Shown here piece by piece: positions 23,799 through 35,800 of a stretch of DNA of 64,000 nucleotides. The notes under the pieces were generated by a model. The model was not told the origin of the DNA and made no database searches. It worked only from the letters and a program-made list of their open reading frames with translations. How positions within the stretch are numbered: the stretch's first letter is position 1; the number at the start of each line of letters is the position of its first letter. The DNA comes from Saturnia japonica (Eukaryota; Arthropoda; Insecta; Lepidoptera; Saturniidae). The translations under genes and the position numbers were made by a program. The stretch lies in the NCBI GenBank assembly GCA_033032175.1, contig CM065310.1, positions 5,084,001 through 5,148,000 of the forward strand, written 5' to 3'.

Positions 23799-26513
23799 AA
23801 AAATTATAGTAAGAAATAAAACTTAACGCAAGAACTTTGCTGAGAAGTGTTTAAAAATATTAGTAAACAAATGTTCAGCATAGGTGCGCACCTACGTTGA
23901 TTAAAATTGAAAAGTAGGTACATACTGTGTTATCACTGAGTCATTGAATGCCGGCAATCGTGAATTATCAGCTTTACAATGTCGGTGTGAAATCATAGCG
24001 ATAAGATAAAATATTATGGGAGATGGATAATAAAGAGAATAGTTGGGTGGTTACCTTTATTGGGTTGTTACATTTACAAAAAAGTTTTATTTTGTTCGAT
24101 AACGGATTTATGTGAAATGTTTATCGTATGGTAGACAGATAAAGGGTAAAGGGGATTATAAATTTTGTTTGAACATAATCGAATAATACAAACATAATCA
24201 GGTGTGTTTTTATTTTGAATTATTTTTGTAATCGTCATTTTCCGACTTTATATTTTAATGATTTAGGGAATAATCTACTTACCTATCCTTTGAAAAAAAA
24301 AGTATATAATTCACTACAAAGTCAACATCCGCGATCCAGGTTATAAGACGAGATTAATGTCAAACACAGGGATGAAATGTGTTATTAGAATCAAAATCGA
24401 TTCTATATTTCTTTTTGAATTCGCAACCTCTAATAACATTCGAATTAAGAAGATAAAATATTGTTCAAGCCAAAAATGTAACCATAATTATATTTCTAGA
24501 TAAATAAGTTACAACAAAAATTATGTAGGTACCTACTTTTTCTTAAGTGTAATAATAACCAACCTAATAATAATGAAATAAAATAACTATGCATTAAGTT
24601 TATTGTCATTACATCCTTTCCAACTACAGTTTGAACCATTTTCAGAATAAGTAGGTACCTAATTTATGTATTTATAATATACCTCTTGTATTTGGGGCAT
24701 CCCGACTATTGAAATGCGACCAAAATATATAAAAGATCGCAGCCAAATAACCTTGAATACATACTTCGATTGATTAAATGTGTAATTTCATATTTAAGGA
24801 CCTATTATATTATATTTTATATAGAAACATTATTTTCTCATAGACTAAATCAGAATCAGAAGTGCTATTATAATGAACGATGTACCAAGTTCATTGTCAC
24901 ATTTATTTTTAAGGTGGGCGATAAAGACCTAATATAATTCTGTTAAATCTAATTTTTATTTTAGTAGTATGATTTGAAATTTAATTCGGTATAAGTAGAC
25001 TTTATTTGGTATATTAGGTATGTAAGCAATATCTTTCTCACTGTGAACTAATAAAAGACGGAGTGTTATCATCTTTATGACTTTTACGATAATCATATAA
25101 AGATGAATCCACCATCAAGACTAGAAAGAGCAATGTAAACTTTTTTATTTCCGGCATATTCACCGCAAGCTACTAATAATCAATACGTAGGTACATAAAT
25201 AAAACAAAGCTACACCGATATAATTTTATAAACGACTTTAATTGTCCCGCTGTGTATATAGACCTTATGAGACTCGTCAGTTCGTTGAGGAATATTCTAA
25301 AATTACTTAAGTATTTAAAATTTAAGTAACTTAAGTATTTAAACTAAATTCTAAATGTATTTATTGGTTAGTTAAGTTGTAAACACATCATTGAGAATAT
25401 AAGAAAATATAGTTGTGTAAGTAGTATTGTTAAGAAAAAGTTTATTTTTAAATTATCCAAAGTACCAACACATAAGTAACTTTTGTAGCCATTCTGAGTA
25501 ATTATATTCTTAGAATGGTTAATAAATTTATAATATTATAGACAGAGTATGGCTTCGGTTATGTAAACAAGAATGTCGGACAGTGTAAAGGATTTGGAAA
25601 AGTGTTACGATGAAAATGTGTTCCCTGGGCGGCACCCGCGAAGCATTGGTCAGTATTATAGAAAATATAAATTTTCTGGAAGCAAGTACTATTACATACT
25701 ACAAGCCTTTATGTACCTATATATTGTTGTATAAATAATTTGAGTACAAAATTCATAATCAATTAAGTACCATTAATCAATCATATTTATGGAGTATAAA
25801 ACTATGGTGGTATAATTAAATACTCGTCGCTAAAACTTAAAAAAATAAATAAAATAGACGATAAGCAAGAACCCGTGTCGCAATCGCGATATGAATAAGA
25901 CAACCAGTAGCCAACACATTCATAACGCATACACATAGTAATTCTTCTTCTTTGTCCTCGTCTCTTTCCGTTACTAGAAGACAGCTCTCTTAATCAAAAG
26001 AGGCTATTTACTTTATTTGACAAACCAAGACGTTTCATGTTATTCTGAAAATTTGTCATCTAAATGATCTACGGCCTGCCTCTTTCTCTTTTCTGTAGTC
26101 ATGGAAAGACACTTCCTCACTCAACGGGGCTTCACATTATAATATGTCCGTACCATCTTCGCCTGGACTCGGAAAGTTTTTCAGTAATGGGCGTTACCTT
26201 AAAACTTCTTAAATTTTAGAAATCAATTCTTGTCGGTGGAGGTGTTGCCAGTGTTCCCTGCCTTTCTTTTGACTCTTAATATGTCACGACTCCCACGTTA
26301 TCCATCACTTGTTGGAGAAAGCCTTGCTTTCCTAAAATTTTTCTTTCCAAAATTGCTTTAAAGAACTTGTCGTGCCGTATCAAGTGTCTAATCATCTCTC
26401 CTCTTCTCTAATCCATAAATCCATAAATTACCTACCTTAAAACTACCCCTAATAAATTCGCCACGAATTTTATCCTTAAGTGAAAGTAGTACTCGTGAGA
26501 TATGTGGACTTCG
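23799..26513. other. long AT-rich stretch, likely intergenic or intronic
   Basis: No frame, repeat pair or terminal structure noticed. It may be intron of the filamin-like gene, whose upstream exons were not found. Confidence 0.35.
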
Positions 26514-26571
26514 ATCGATATACCTATTCGATTATTTATCGATATACCTATTCGATTATTTATCGATATAT
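26514..26571. repeat. 24-bp tandem repeat, about 2.4 copies
   Basis: Two exact units of ATCGATATACCTATTCGATT+ATTT (26514-26537 and 26538-26561), then a partial third. It lies about 50 bp upstream of the splice acceptor of the first recognised exon. Confidence 0.9.
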
Positions 26572-26619
26572 CAATTAATCTGTATTTGAATACAGTTTTG
26601 ATATTGTGTCTTGTTATAG

Positions 26620-26802
26620 GGCTGTTCACGATACCGGAATACCCAGAGTACGAGCCGAAGCGCGGCATGTGGTCTGCGGCACTAGACGCCATCCTCACGA
26701 CGCTGCGGTACTTGGCCCCGGCAACCCTTCTCACTCTCTTCTGGGGCCAACAGAGCTTCTTATTCAAAATACTGAAGCACATTGACTCCGCATTTAGAGC
26801 TA
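26620..26802 (+). CDS. filamin-like gene, first recognised exon
   Basis: Acceptor TTGTTATAG at 26611-26619, donor GTAAGT at 26803. It enters with two bases of a split codon and leaves one base (A). It encodes about 60 residues: an acidic/proline start (IPEYPEYEPKRG), then a hydrophobic run (LRYLAPATLLTLFWGQQSF). Codon use is GC-richer than the surrounding intron, which supports real coding. I do not recognise a domain in this exon alone. Confidence 0.75.
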
Positions 26803-29800
26803 GTAAGTATAGTTTTATTTATTTATGTACACATACTAACCCTCTATAAATAATACAGGGTTATTGGTAATTCGACGTATTCCGGTTAGGAGGTGATAGG
26901 GGTGACTATTTTTGATAATTGTAACCTTCATATGCATTATGCAAATGTGAACCATTATTGAGATATCTTGTTTTTTAGCTTTTTTCAAAAAAGTCAAAAA
27001 TGCAAATCAAAAATTTATTTAAAAAAAGTATCAATTTAAATCTTTTTTTTTATTCTGATTTATAAAAAACGACTAAACACTGATTATTCATCAATATTAA
27101 AACAACAATTATCGGTCCAAATTTACAAAAGCGACGCGAAAAACGATATATTTCAATATTTTTTTTTAGATTCTTTTCCACTAAAATGCCAAAAAAAAAA
27201 AAAAACGTTCTGAAACTTGTCTTGCAAATTATGACGATTAGGAACTTATTTTAAAGAAACTGAAAAAAAATTTGAAATGCACTCACGATTGTAGTTTAAT
27301 TTTTAATTTGAATTGAAATATGGAAGAGCTTGTTCAAAATGAACAGCGTATGTTTCAAAATTACACAAATGAAGAATATGCCGATATTGTGTTTTGTTAC
27401 GGTTTTTGCAACGGTAAAAGTGAAGCTGCTCGTCAAGATTATTCGCGTCGGTTTCCTAATCGCCGGTTACCCCATGTATCAGTGATGTATACTGAAAACC
27501 TCAATAACACTTTGCTGGACCTGAGAATCGAACCCAGGACCTCGAGCATAACAGTCGTGCTTATGATCACTAAACTAATGAGGCAATTCCATTTAATAGA
27601 CATTCAGGAGATTATTTTTATGTTCATGCAAAATTTATGTAGGTATCTACGTGCTTTAATTCTTTGTCACAATATAGAAATGTTTAAATAACCGATTTGG
27701 TCTTTACAGTTAGTCACATTACAATAACGAAATGCAAACAGTGATGCATACCAACGATTACGTATCTAGATTATAACAGAATACATAGCAGTAAAGATAA
27801 AACTAAGCATCTACTTCCATAGAAATGATACTTGTTTTACAATTCTTTAGTTTTATGGTTACCTGATAGTTACATCAGATTTATAAGAGTTATTATATTT
27901 TATTATATCAACATTTCGGACTTCGAACATTTTTTAGTAAACACAAATAGCACCAACTAAGGCAAACAAAACCTATTCGTTTTTTAGACTGTGTTAACAG
28001 AAAATAAAATAAAGTTAATATTAGAATAACGATAAAAGTAGATTGTAGGAAAAATTTGTAACGTATTGCAATTGGTATATTTCTTAAAAATCTTACAATT
28101 CTTACAAAACTCTGATAAGACAATTACGATGAATATATTTATAACTAAAAGAGTTTTATACTAGTACAAATCTCAGCTTGTTATGCAACATGAGTTAATT
28201 GACGTACCTATCACGTATCTATCTACCTAACATCAAATCACGTCTGTAATAATACATTTCAAATGATACAAAAAAAAAAGTCTACCCGTACATTGAAAAA
28301 CCTTTTTTAATTTGCGTAGGTCTAATACTAATTTGCATTATACGTAAAAACTAAACTTTACCTAAGTAGGTACCTATACACAAAAACCACACCAACGTAA
28401 ATAAAAATTAAGAAAAAGATTGTCACTAAAAGGTTATATTTCCACATCAGGTATTGAAGTCCTTTTATAAGACAAACCACTATTGTGAAAATTTTATTTT
28501 TTTATTTTAATATTTTGAAGAGTAGGTACAAAAAATTATGAGTGATCTATGATGATTCCGCTAATTAAATAAAAACTGGGATGGCTTGGTCTAACCCAAT
28601 TCAGGGGATCTCCATGAAGCAAACCTCACCTTGGTCGCTGCTACTCGAATTAGCGGTGCACCGTCAGACTGCCCCACACTCGCATCAAAATTAATGTTTT
28701 AACCTGTACCTTTATATTATAATATATACGAGAAAAAAAACTTTGCCGCCCGCTTTTGGTCTTTTATAGTTTTCAAATGACTGTCTCAGAAATGTATTTA
28801 CCCAAATAAGCAATGAGAAAAACGCTCGGACAGAAGACATGCGGGAAGGCCTCGACTCGGTCGTAGGACGTTAATAAGTTACAGAGTGTATAAGACCAAT
28901 AAAAGTTTTTTAGGTAATAGTATTAAGTTATATAATAAGATTCCAAAGCACCTTACTGATTTGCCGGACAATAAGTTCAAGGACCATGTCAAGCAGGTTT
29001 AAAAGGTTAAATTAGGGTGCGGATCATTACGTGAATGATACTGCAGTCTGGAGTGACTCTCTCTCTCTATGTAAATCCACGTAAATAATATAATTAGGTA
29101 CCTATTACATAACTGTAAACATTATTTACACAGTAAGAAAGTGATTACTTATTGATTAATAAACACGATTGAGCTTCTTATCGGTTCTTCTCGTTGACTG
29201 GGGTGTTTTTCGAACTGGTGGTAACCTTTTGCTGTTCCAAAGTGCTTTCTTAAGGCCTAAATTGAATGAAGTACTTACCAATATTTAATTTTGATATCGG
29301 CAACGAAATTAGATCAAGGCGCTTATGGTATAATTGAAAACTAGCATTATTTAACAAACCCTGAGCTGTTATGCCAGACGGACAGACAGATAAGTCCGCA
29401 GATATATACTGTTGAAGAATAAGTAAGATAAACCGGGTTTTTCTACATCGTGATAACATATGAAGTGAAAATAAGTAACAAGTAGGTAGTTAGGTAGGTA
29501 GGTAGGTACTCAAATTATGTAGAACGAAGACATTACCGTCTTACTTTCTTTTTACTTTCCAAGGTCGCAATATTTTAAATTATAATGTTCATAAATGTGA
29601 GAACAGAGTGCATATTAAGCACTTTTTTTTTCAAACATCGAATATAATAATAATATATGGGAACTATCCCACACAGATAACATTGATTGCCAAAGAAAAC
29701 AAAAGAATACCAAAACAATAACATTCAATTATGATTGCTTAAAAAATCGAGTTCATATTATCATAACCTCAAATCTTACTGTTATGACGATATGATTACG

Positions 29801-32800
29801 CTTCACTTTCTAATTGGAAAGATGCCTACCAATCTGTTATAGGGTAATTTTGTTTTTTTAGTTATTTTAAGTTTGTGTTGTTCATATAGTGTCGAACTAT
29901 CGGTCTTTTCTGCCTATAGCCATAGTAGTAATAGTTATAATAAATGTGTAGTCCCTACTAATTAAAGTTCAGAAACATAGATTGATAACAGTTGTTAAGC
30001 CAAGTAATTTGCCGAGATAAAAAGTATCCTAGGTTCAGGTTCAGGGTATCCAGGTTATAAACTATCTGCGTGCGCGATTCATGTAATTTTATTTAACTTG
30101 GAAATGGTGGTGGTAGCTTCCTTGTTAGAAATGTCCGGGACGTTTTTGTTGCAACTCAAGTGCATGGGTCACTTGTGTATAAAAACTAAATTATATCATA
30201 CAAGACGCCACCAATATTACTAAGGTAATATAGAGTACATAACTAAAGTTTACGAGTTAAAAAACCTAAATATTTTATCAGAAACTGCGCCATTAAAATG
30301 ATATAAAGAAACTAGCTGTGCCGGCGGCTGTGTTCGCGTGGACTACAGAATGCCGTCGATCGGATACTCGCGCGAATCGTGCCATTGTTGTTTAAAACAA
30401 AATTGCTCATTGTGTCATCTTTAGAAGATAAGACATAATATCCTCTCGCTGACTTTTTTGTAGGTTTTTTCAAAATCTGGTCTTTTTAAGATCCACGATT
30501 ATTTACTACTTTAATTTGATATTATTATCTCTTGTGGTTTACTCAGCGTAAGTTATTTTAGTGCCCCTAAAAACGAATTTTATTTGCGCGGAAGCCTTCA
30601 TAATTATTTTTCTAAAATAGAAGTAGCCTAAGTTACTCCTCCATTAGGTATCTGCCAGTGAAAGTCCCGTCAAAATCGGTCCCATCGTTTCGGAGAATAC
30701 CCGGAACAAACAGACAGACAAAAATTGGGTTTTTGTTGTACTTTCATATGCATTTAGTAAAAAGCTGTTATTTTGACATTACAAACAGACACTTCAATTT
30801 TATTAATTATAGATATTTCCCACTTAGCTACCTCCAAGATTTCAGACGAAAAATAAATTTACAACGTAATTTGTTGATGAATAATTAAAAAATATTTCTT
30901 TTTCCAGTTGTATTTTCAAACGAGGAGCAAAAACAAGCAGTGCTACAATGGATGGCAGACGTAGGACCCGTGAGGGTCGAGCAGTTGGACACAGTTTGGA
31001 GACATGGCTGGATATTATGCGGCGTGCTCGACGCGGCACTACCCGGTGCGTGCGCGGGACATCCCCCAACAAACCAGTCTATAAAGCATGCGCAGGCCAT
31101 TGCCGATCACTACCTTGGCGTTGAACCGGTTAGTTTAGAATTTTTTTTTGTTACACACTTAATAAACTGAGCCAAGCATAGATTGATTATAGTGTAGATC
31201 GGCAATTTTGAATAGATCTAGGCCGAAAACGAAATACACTAGTGTGCGTATTAATTAGTTAATTTCTTTTCTATACAGTTACAGTACAAGTAACCACAAT
31301 GAAACAAATTTATTTATAATATTAAATTACACTTTAAAACACTAGATTTAGCAAAAATAAGCGAGGTTTATTTTGATAGCGATTTACGTAGGACGATTGC
31401 GTATAGGAAAAATATCTCAAATCCATATCTCGTTCTAACACAAGTGTACATTATACTCTTTCTCTTTCGAGTTGCCGATCTATATATTAAAACCATGGAC
31501 GCACACACCACCCGAGAGCAACGAATTAGGGACGACAAAATAAAAACGGGAAATCGGGAATGAAAATGAGATTAAAGAGTAATGTCTTTGTATACTCTAT
31601 TGTTTTCAAATTGCCTAATTATATTTATAAATCTAAAAGTATTAATTAATGAAATCTACGTTAGGTATAATTCACATCACATGTGAAAGACTTTATTCAA
31701 ATAACTTAATACAAAATGTATTGCATTGTTTTAAAGTGGGCAAGCATGTAATGTACCGAGGAAATGCAGAATTTTAAATAGTTAAGTCTTTAAGGTGGCT
31801 ATAAAGTTGGCAAATTACGTTTTGCACTCTTGGCTCGGCCATGATGCTAAACTACATTTATTCGTATGCATTTTCAATTTTTGTCAACAGAATAAACATT
31901 AGATAGATACCGAGAGACTTTTCTCGAAGTATTTCCTGACATAATAAAGACATGAGCCCTTCATCTTCTATCACTTATTACCATTGCTCTTGGACAGTAA
32001 TATACCAACTTATGATCAGATGCATCTAAGATAATGAAAATTATCTAAACATATTAGCTATGCTAAAACATATATAGGTGCAACTAAATGAAGAGTGGTT
32101 AGTATAACAAGTTAAAACAAAAGGTATATAGAAATATTAATGGATAATGAAAAAATTAAGATGGCAGATATACATTTAGTTGAAAATTTGTGTGTAAAGG
32201 TCGTTAGGCCTTTTATTTCAAATACAAAAGCAGCTGTTTGATGACGGTTAATTGATTTAAGACTACACTGCTCCAAGTAGTAGAAAAACAGTAAAACTTA
32301 CTTTAACTGCAATAGCAACATTATTCACACGATCGCACGTGTCGTTATCTGGTTGTCAAGGATACAGAACTAAATGTATATCCCACATTTGTTATTCTGA
32401 AGGCTCCATCTGTCTGTTTCTCATATCTGTGAAAAGTCATCTTCTATTTCTTTTATTTTATAGCTAAAAAAAATACGCCTTATTTTCAGGTGTTCTCCCG
32501 CCAAGAGCTGGAGTCAAATGACTCGTTAAGCAGACATCAAGAATGGAAACTTGCTACATACTTAGACCGCATTCGTCAAGCTTTAGCGAAGCTGACACCA
32601 CCTGTATCGAAACCGACCTCACAACGCACGTCTCCTGAAACCACGCAATTCACTCTTGACTATGTCGCTAAAGGGTCTGGCTTAACAGCTGCTCAAGTAA
32701 AAGGCAAAGTGAACTTCAAAATTTATCCAACCGCGCAACAGTCTTTAGATCCCGGTGAAATAACTGTTCTCATAAGAGGCCCAAAAGATACTTATGGCAT

Positions 32801-35800
32801 GACAGTATTTCCACCAATACTAGGGAAAGCCCAAATGCTACGACAAAAGTTGCTAGGAATAACAACCCAACAAAGTTACACTGAAAATGCCTTACCGATT
32901 ACTCATGGTGCTGCATATTTTAGATCGTACGGAAAGAACGATATGAACAAAACGTATTACATACCGAAAAGAAAGTATGATATAAAAATCGAAGTAGAAG
33001 CGAGACCAGATCATGCTAAAGTAAGTTACATGGTTAATTTAGAAGGCAGATATGATATTTATATTACAAGTAGATGCCAAAGCATTGTTGGGTCACCATT
33101 CACAGTTACTGCATCGCATAACATTATCGAAATTCTAGAGAAAGAAAATTATTGTTTAGAAGATGGCGAAGAAATAGACATAGTCGATGTTAAAACTGAT
33201 AGGAAAGTTATATTAAGGATAGTAGATTTTGTCACTGAAAAAATGCTATTAAAGGAAAATGGATCATTGGAAAAAATTAGTGATGAAGAAGCAAAGATGC
33301 TTATGGCGACTGATTCAGAAAACGAAACATCAATTACCGATAACGATCTCTCTATCAAAAACATTGTGAGTGAACAAAAGGATAAAAAATTTAACAATAC
33401 TTTTAATACTGTAGCACATAGAGTGTTAAAGATGAATCGAATCTGTAAAATTATCAATGACCAAGTTAAAGAGAAACGAATACAAACACTGCAAAACGAT
33501 AACAATTTAAGTACTAAAAAGAGTCAACAATACATTCCTGATATAATTAATTCAACTTTCATCGAAAATAATACTAACCCATTCATTTTAACAGAAAAAA
33601 GAAGTAAGTTTATAGTACCTGAAAGTATATCCGTATCAATTCGCACAGAAAAATCAAAATCATTCTACGAAGAAGAATTAATTGATACAGTTGAAACTAA
33701 CAAACCGGTTGCAAATATTGCTAGTCGATTAAGCAGTACTAACGACAACCATGATAGTTTAGAAAAACACGAAACTCCATCAGAACCAAGAGAGGAAGAC
33801 AATTTGTCTATAGACAGAATGACTCCGTTAAGTAATACTAATCCATTCGTTAGTAACATAAGTGATGACAATTTTATCCAAGAAAAAAACTTAGATACAG
33901 TTATGTCATCTGAATACGAAACCAATAATTCGCAAAACGAAGTAACTCGAGACAGCTCAATTAAAATTATTATAGATCCAAGTTGTACAGCATCTATATC
34001 TCCAAGTAGAAACAATCCATTTGTAAAAAATGAAGTTAGAACAGTAGAACGACCCAAATCACCTATATTTAAAATGATGTCTGAAGACGTTTTTTATCAT
34101 GACTATCCAAAAATTGAGGATTCAAAATCAGAGCTGATCCCAGAGGAGATGCTGGGAAATGAATTTGTTAATCCCTTTTTCATTCATCACCATCAACATG
34201 AGCCTAGCGAACAGTTACCAGTTACTGATTTTATTATTGGAGCACCCGTATCCTTGCCTCCTATTATTAGGGCCTCATCTCCTAAACAAGGGATGAATTC
34301 ACTTATTGTGACATCACAAAATGAACAAGTAAATACATTTGATAAAAATATTAAATCTGAATACAATGACAATAATACTAGTGAATCGTCAGGAAAGATT
34401 TTATTGCAAAAGCCATTTAAAAACGGCCAATGTGAGGACACAACAAAAACCAATAATAATTCACTATCATTAACGACTTTCCATAGCATGGAATCGAATA
34501 TAACAGATACTATAGAAAATTTTACAATTATAGCAAACTATGAAAATCCATACAAATCATACAAAATTGAAGATATACCACAGGATAATAATAGTATTTT
34601 AAGAAAAGAAATTTGGGACTCAGCGTATGTAAGTATAGACGACAACAATAGTACACCTGATAATAACAACAATGATAATATAACTATTCAAGGAGCAACC
34701 AGTATGCAAAAATTTACTGCTTGTGAAGCTTTGCAGGAACTAAAGAAACAAGAAGTCCATCTTATGGGCCCAGCTGAAAAAGAAATATGGCAAACGTGTA
34801 CTGAGTTCAACGAACCAAAATTTGAAGAATTAAAACCTAATAAATGGGAAATTAGGCGTCCCATGTTTACACCAATTATCGAGGAATGCGACAAAAGCGT
34901 TCCGTCGGGAACTAAAGATATATTGAGGTCTGAAAAACTTTCTGAAACAGACGAGGTTTCAGTAGCATTTGCTGAACTAAATGAAATATATACAGAATAT
35001 TTCCCTATACCTGAAAACAGTTCTACTACCGCATCAATTGAAGATAATAAACGTCGTCAAGGTATGGATGTAGATTATACTGTTCAAATGGATGAAAATA
35101 GTGTCGATTCTGCGTCTGAAAACTTATCAGATGTGAAAAGACACAAAAACCAATCAACCAATCAGTCAGAAGTGATTTCTGAGGTTCAGTCAAATGTTGC
35201 TGAATCGCTTTCAGTAAGTCAGGACCTTCTCGACGAAACAAACAGGCAGTCTCATAGGTACACCATTCACACTACAAGTGAAACTGAATTTGCTGATAGC
35301 GATAAAAGTAACATAGTTATGGAAAGAAAAAAATATTGGGATGAAAAAATTCGTCAGTTAGAGGCTAAATCTCAGGAGGTTGCTATTTTACCAAAAAAGA
35401 AACGTAGCACATCTTCGAAGCAAATGAAACACGATTCTTTGAGTAAGCGAAAAGGTAAACAAATGGTAAAAAACTTTTTAAATGCAGGTGGATACAATCA
35501 AACAAAGCACATACAACCTATGAATACAACTTATAGTGAAGAAAGGAGTAATCATTCGACTATTCAAGAAAAATCAAATGAGCAAGTACGAGCAGACGAA
35601 AAAAATGTAGAAAAATGGAAAAAATATTGGGATACCAAATTAATAAAACAGCAAGACAGTGAACCGGTACTGCCTAAAACGAATTCTCAAGTAAAACGAA
35701 GTATGTCTGCAAAGCTGGATGATATAATTATTGATAAAATTAAATTAAACACAGATCTTAGTTCAGAAATTATAACAACAACAATAACAGTCAAACAAGA

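Larger units (their letters stand above)
26803..30907 (+). other. intron 1 of the filamin-like gene (as recognised)
   Basis: 4.1-kb intron holding a broken DUF4817-type transposon, a SINE, a LINE relic and a reverse-oriented Helitron, listed separately. The remaining sequence is AT-rich and unremarkable. Confidence 0.7.

Noticed and set aside
26502..26619. Start of an open frame running into the first filamin-like exon, giving a possible membrane segment
   Set aside because: This part is the translated 24-bp tandem repeat plus a splice acceptor; the exon phase fits a junction at 26620, so it is most likely intron.
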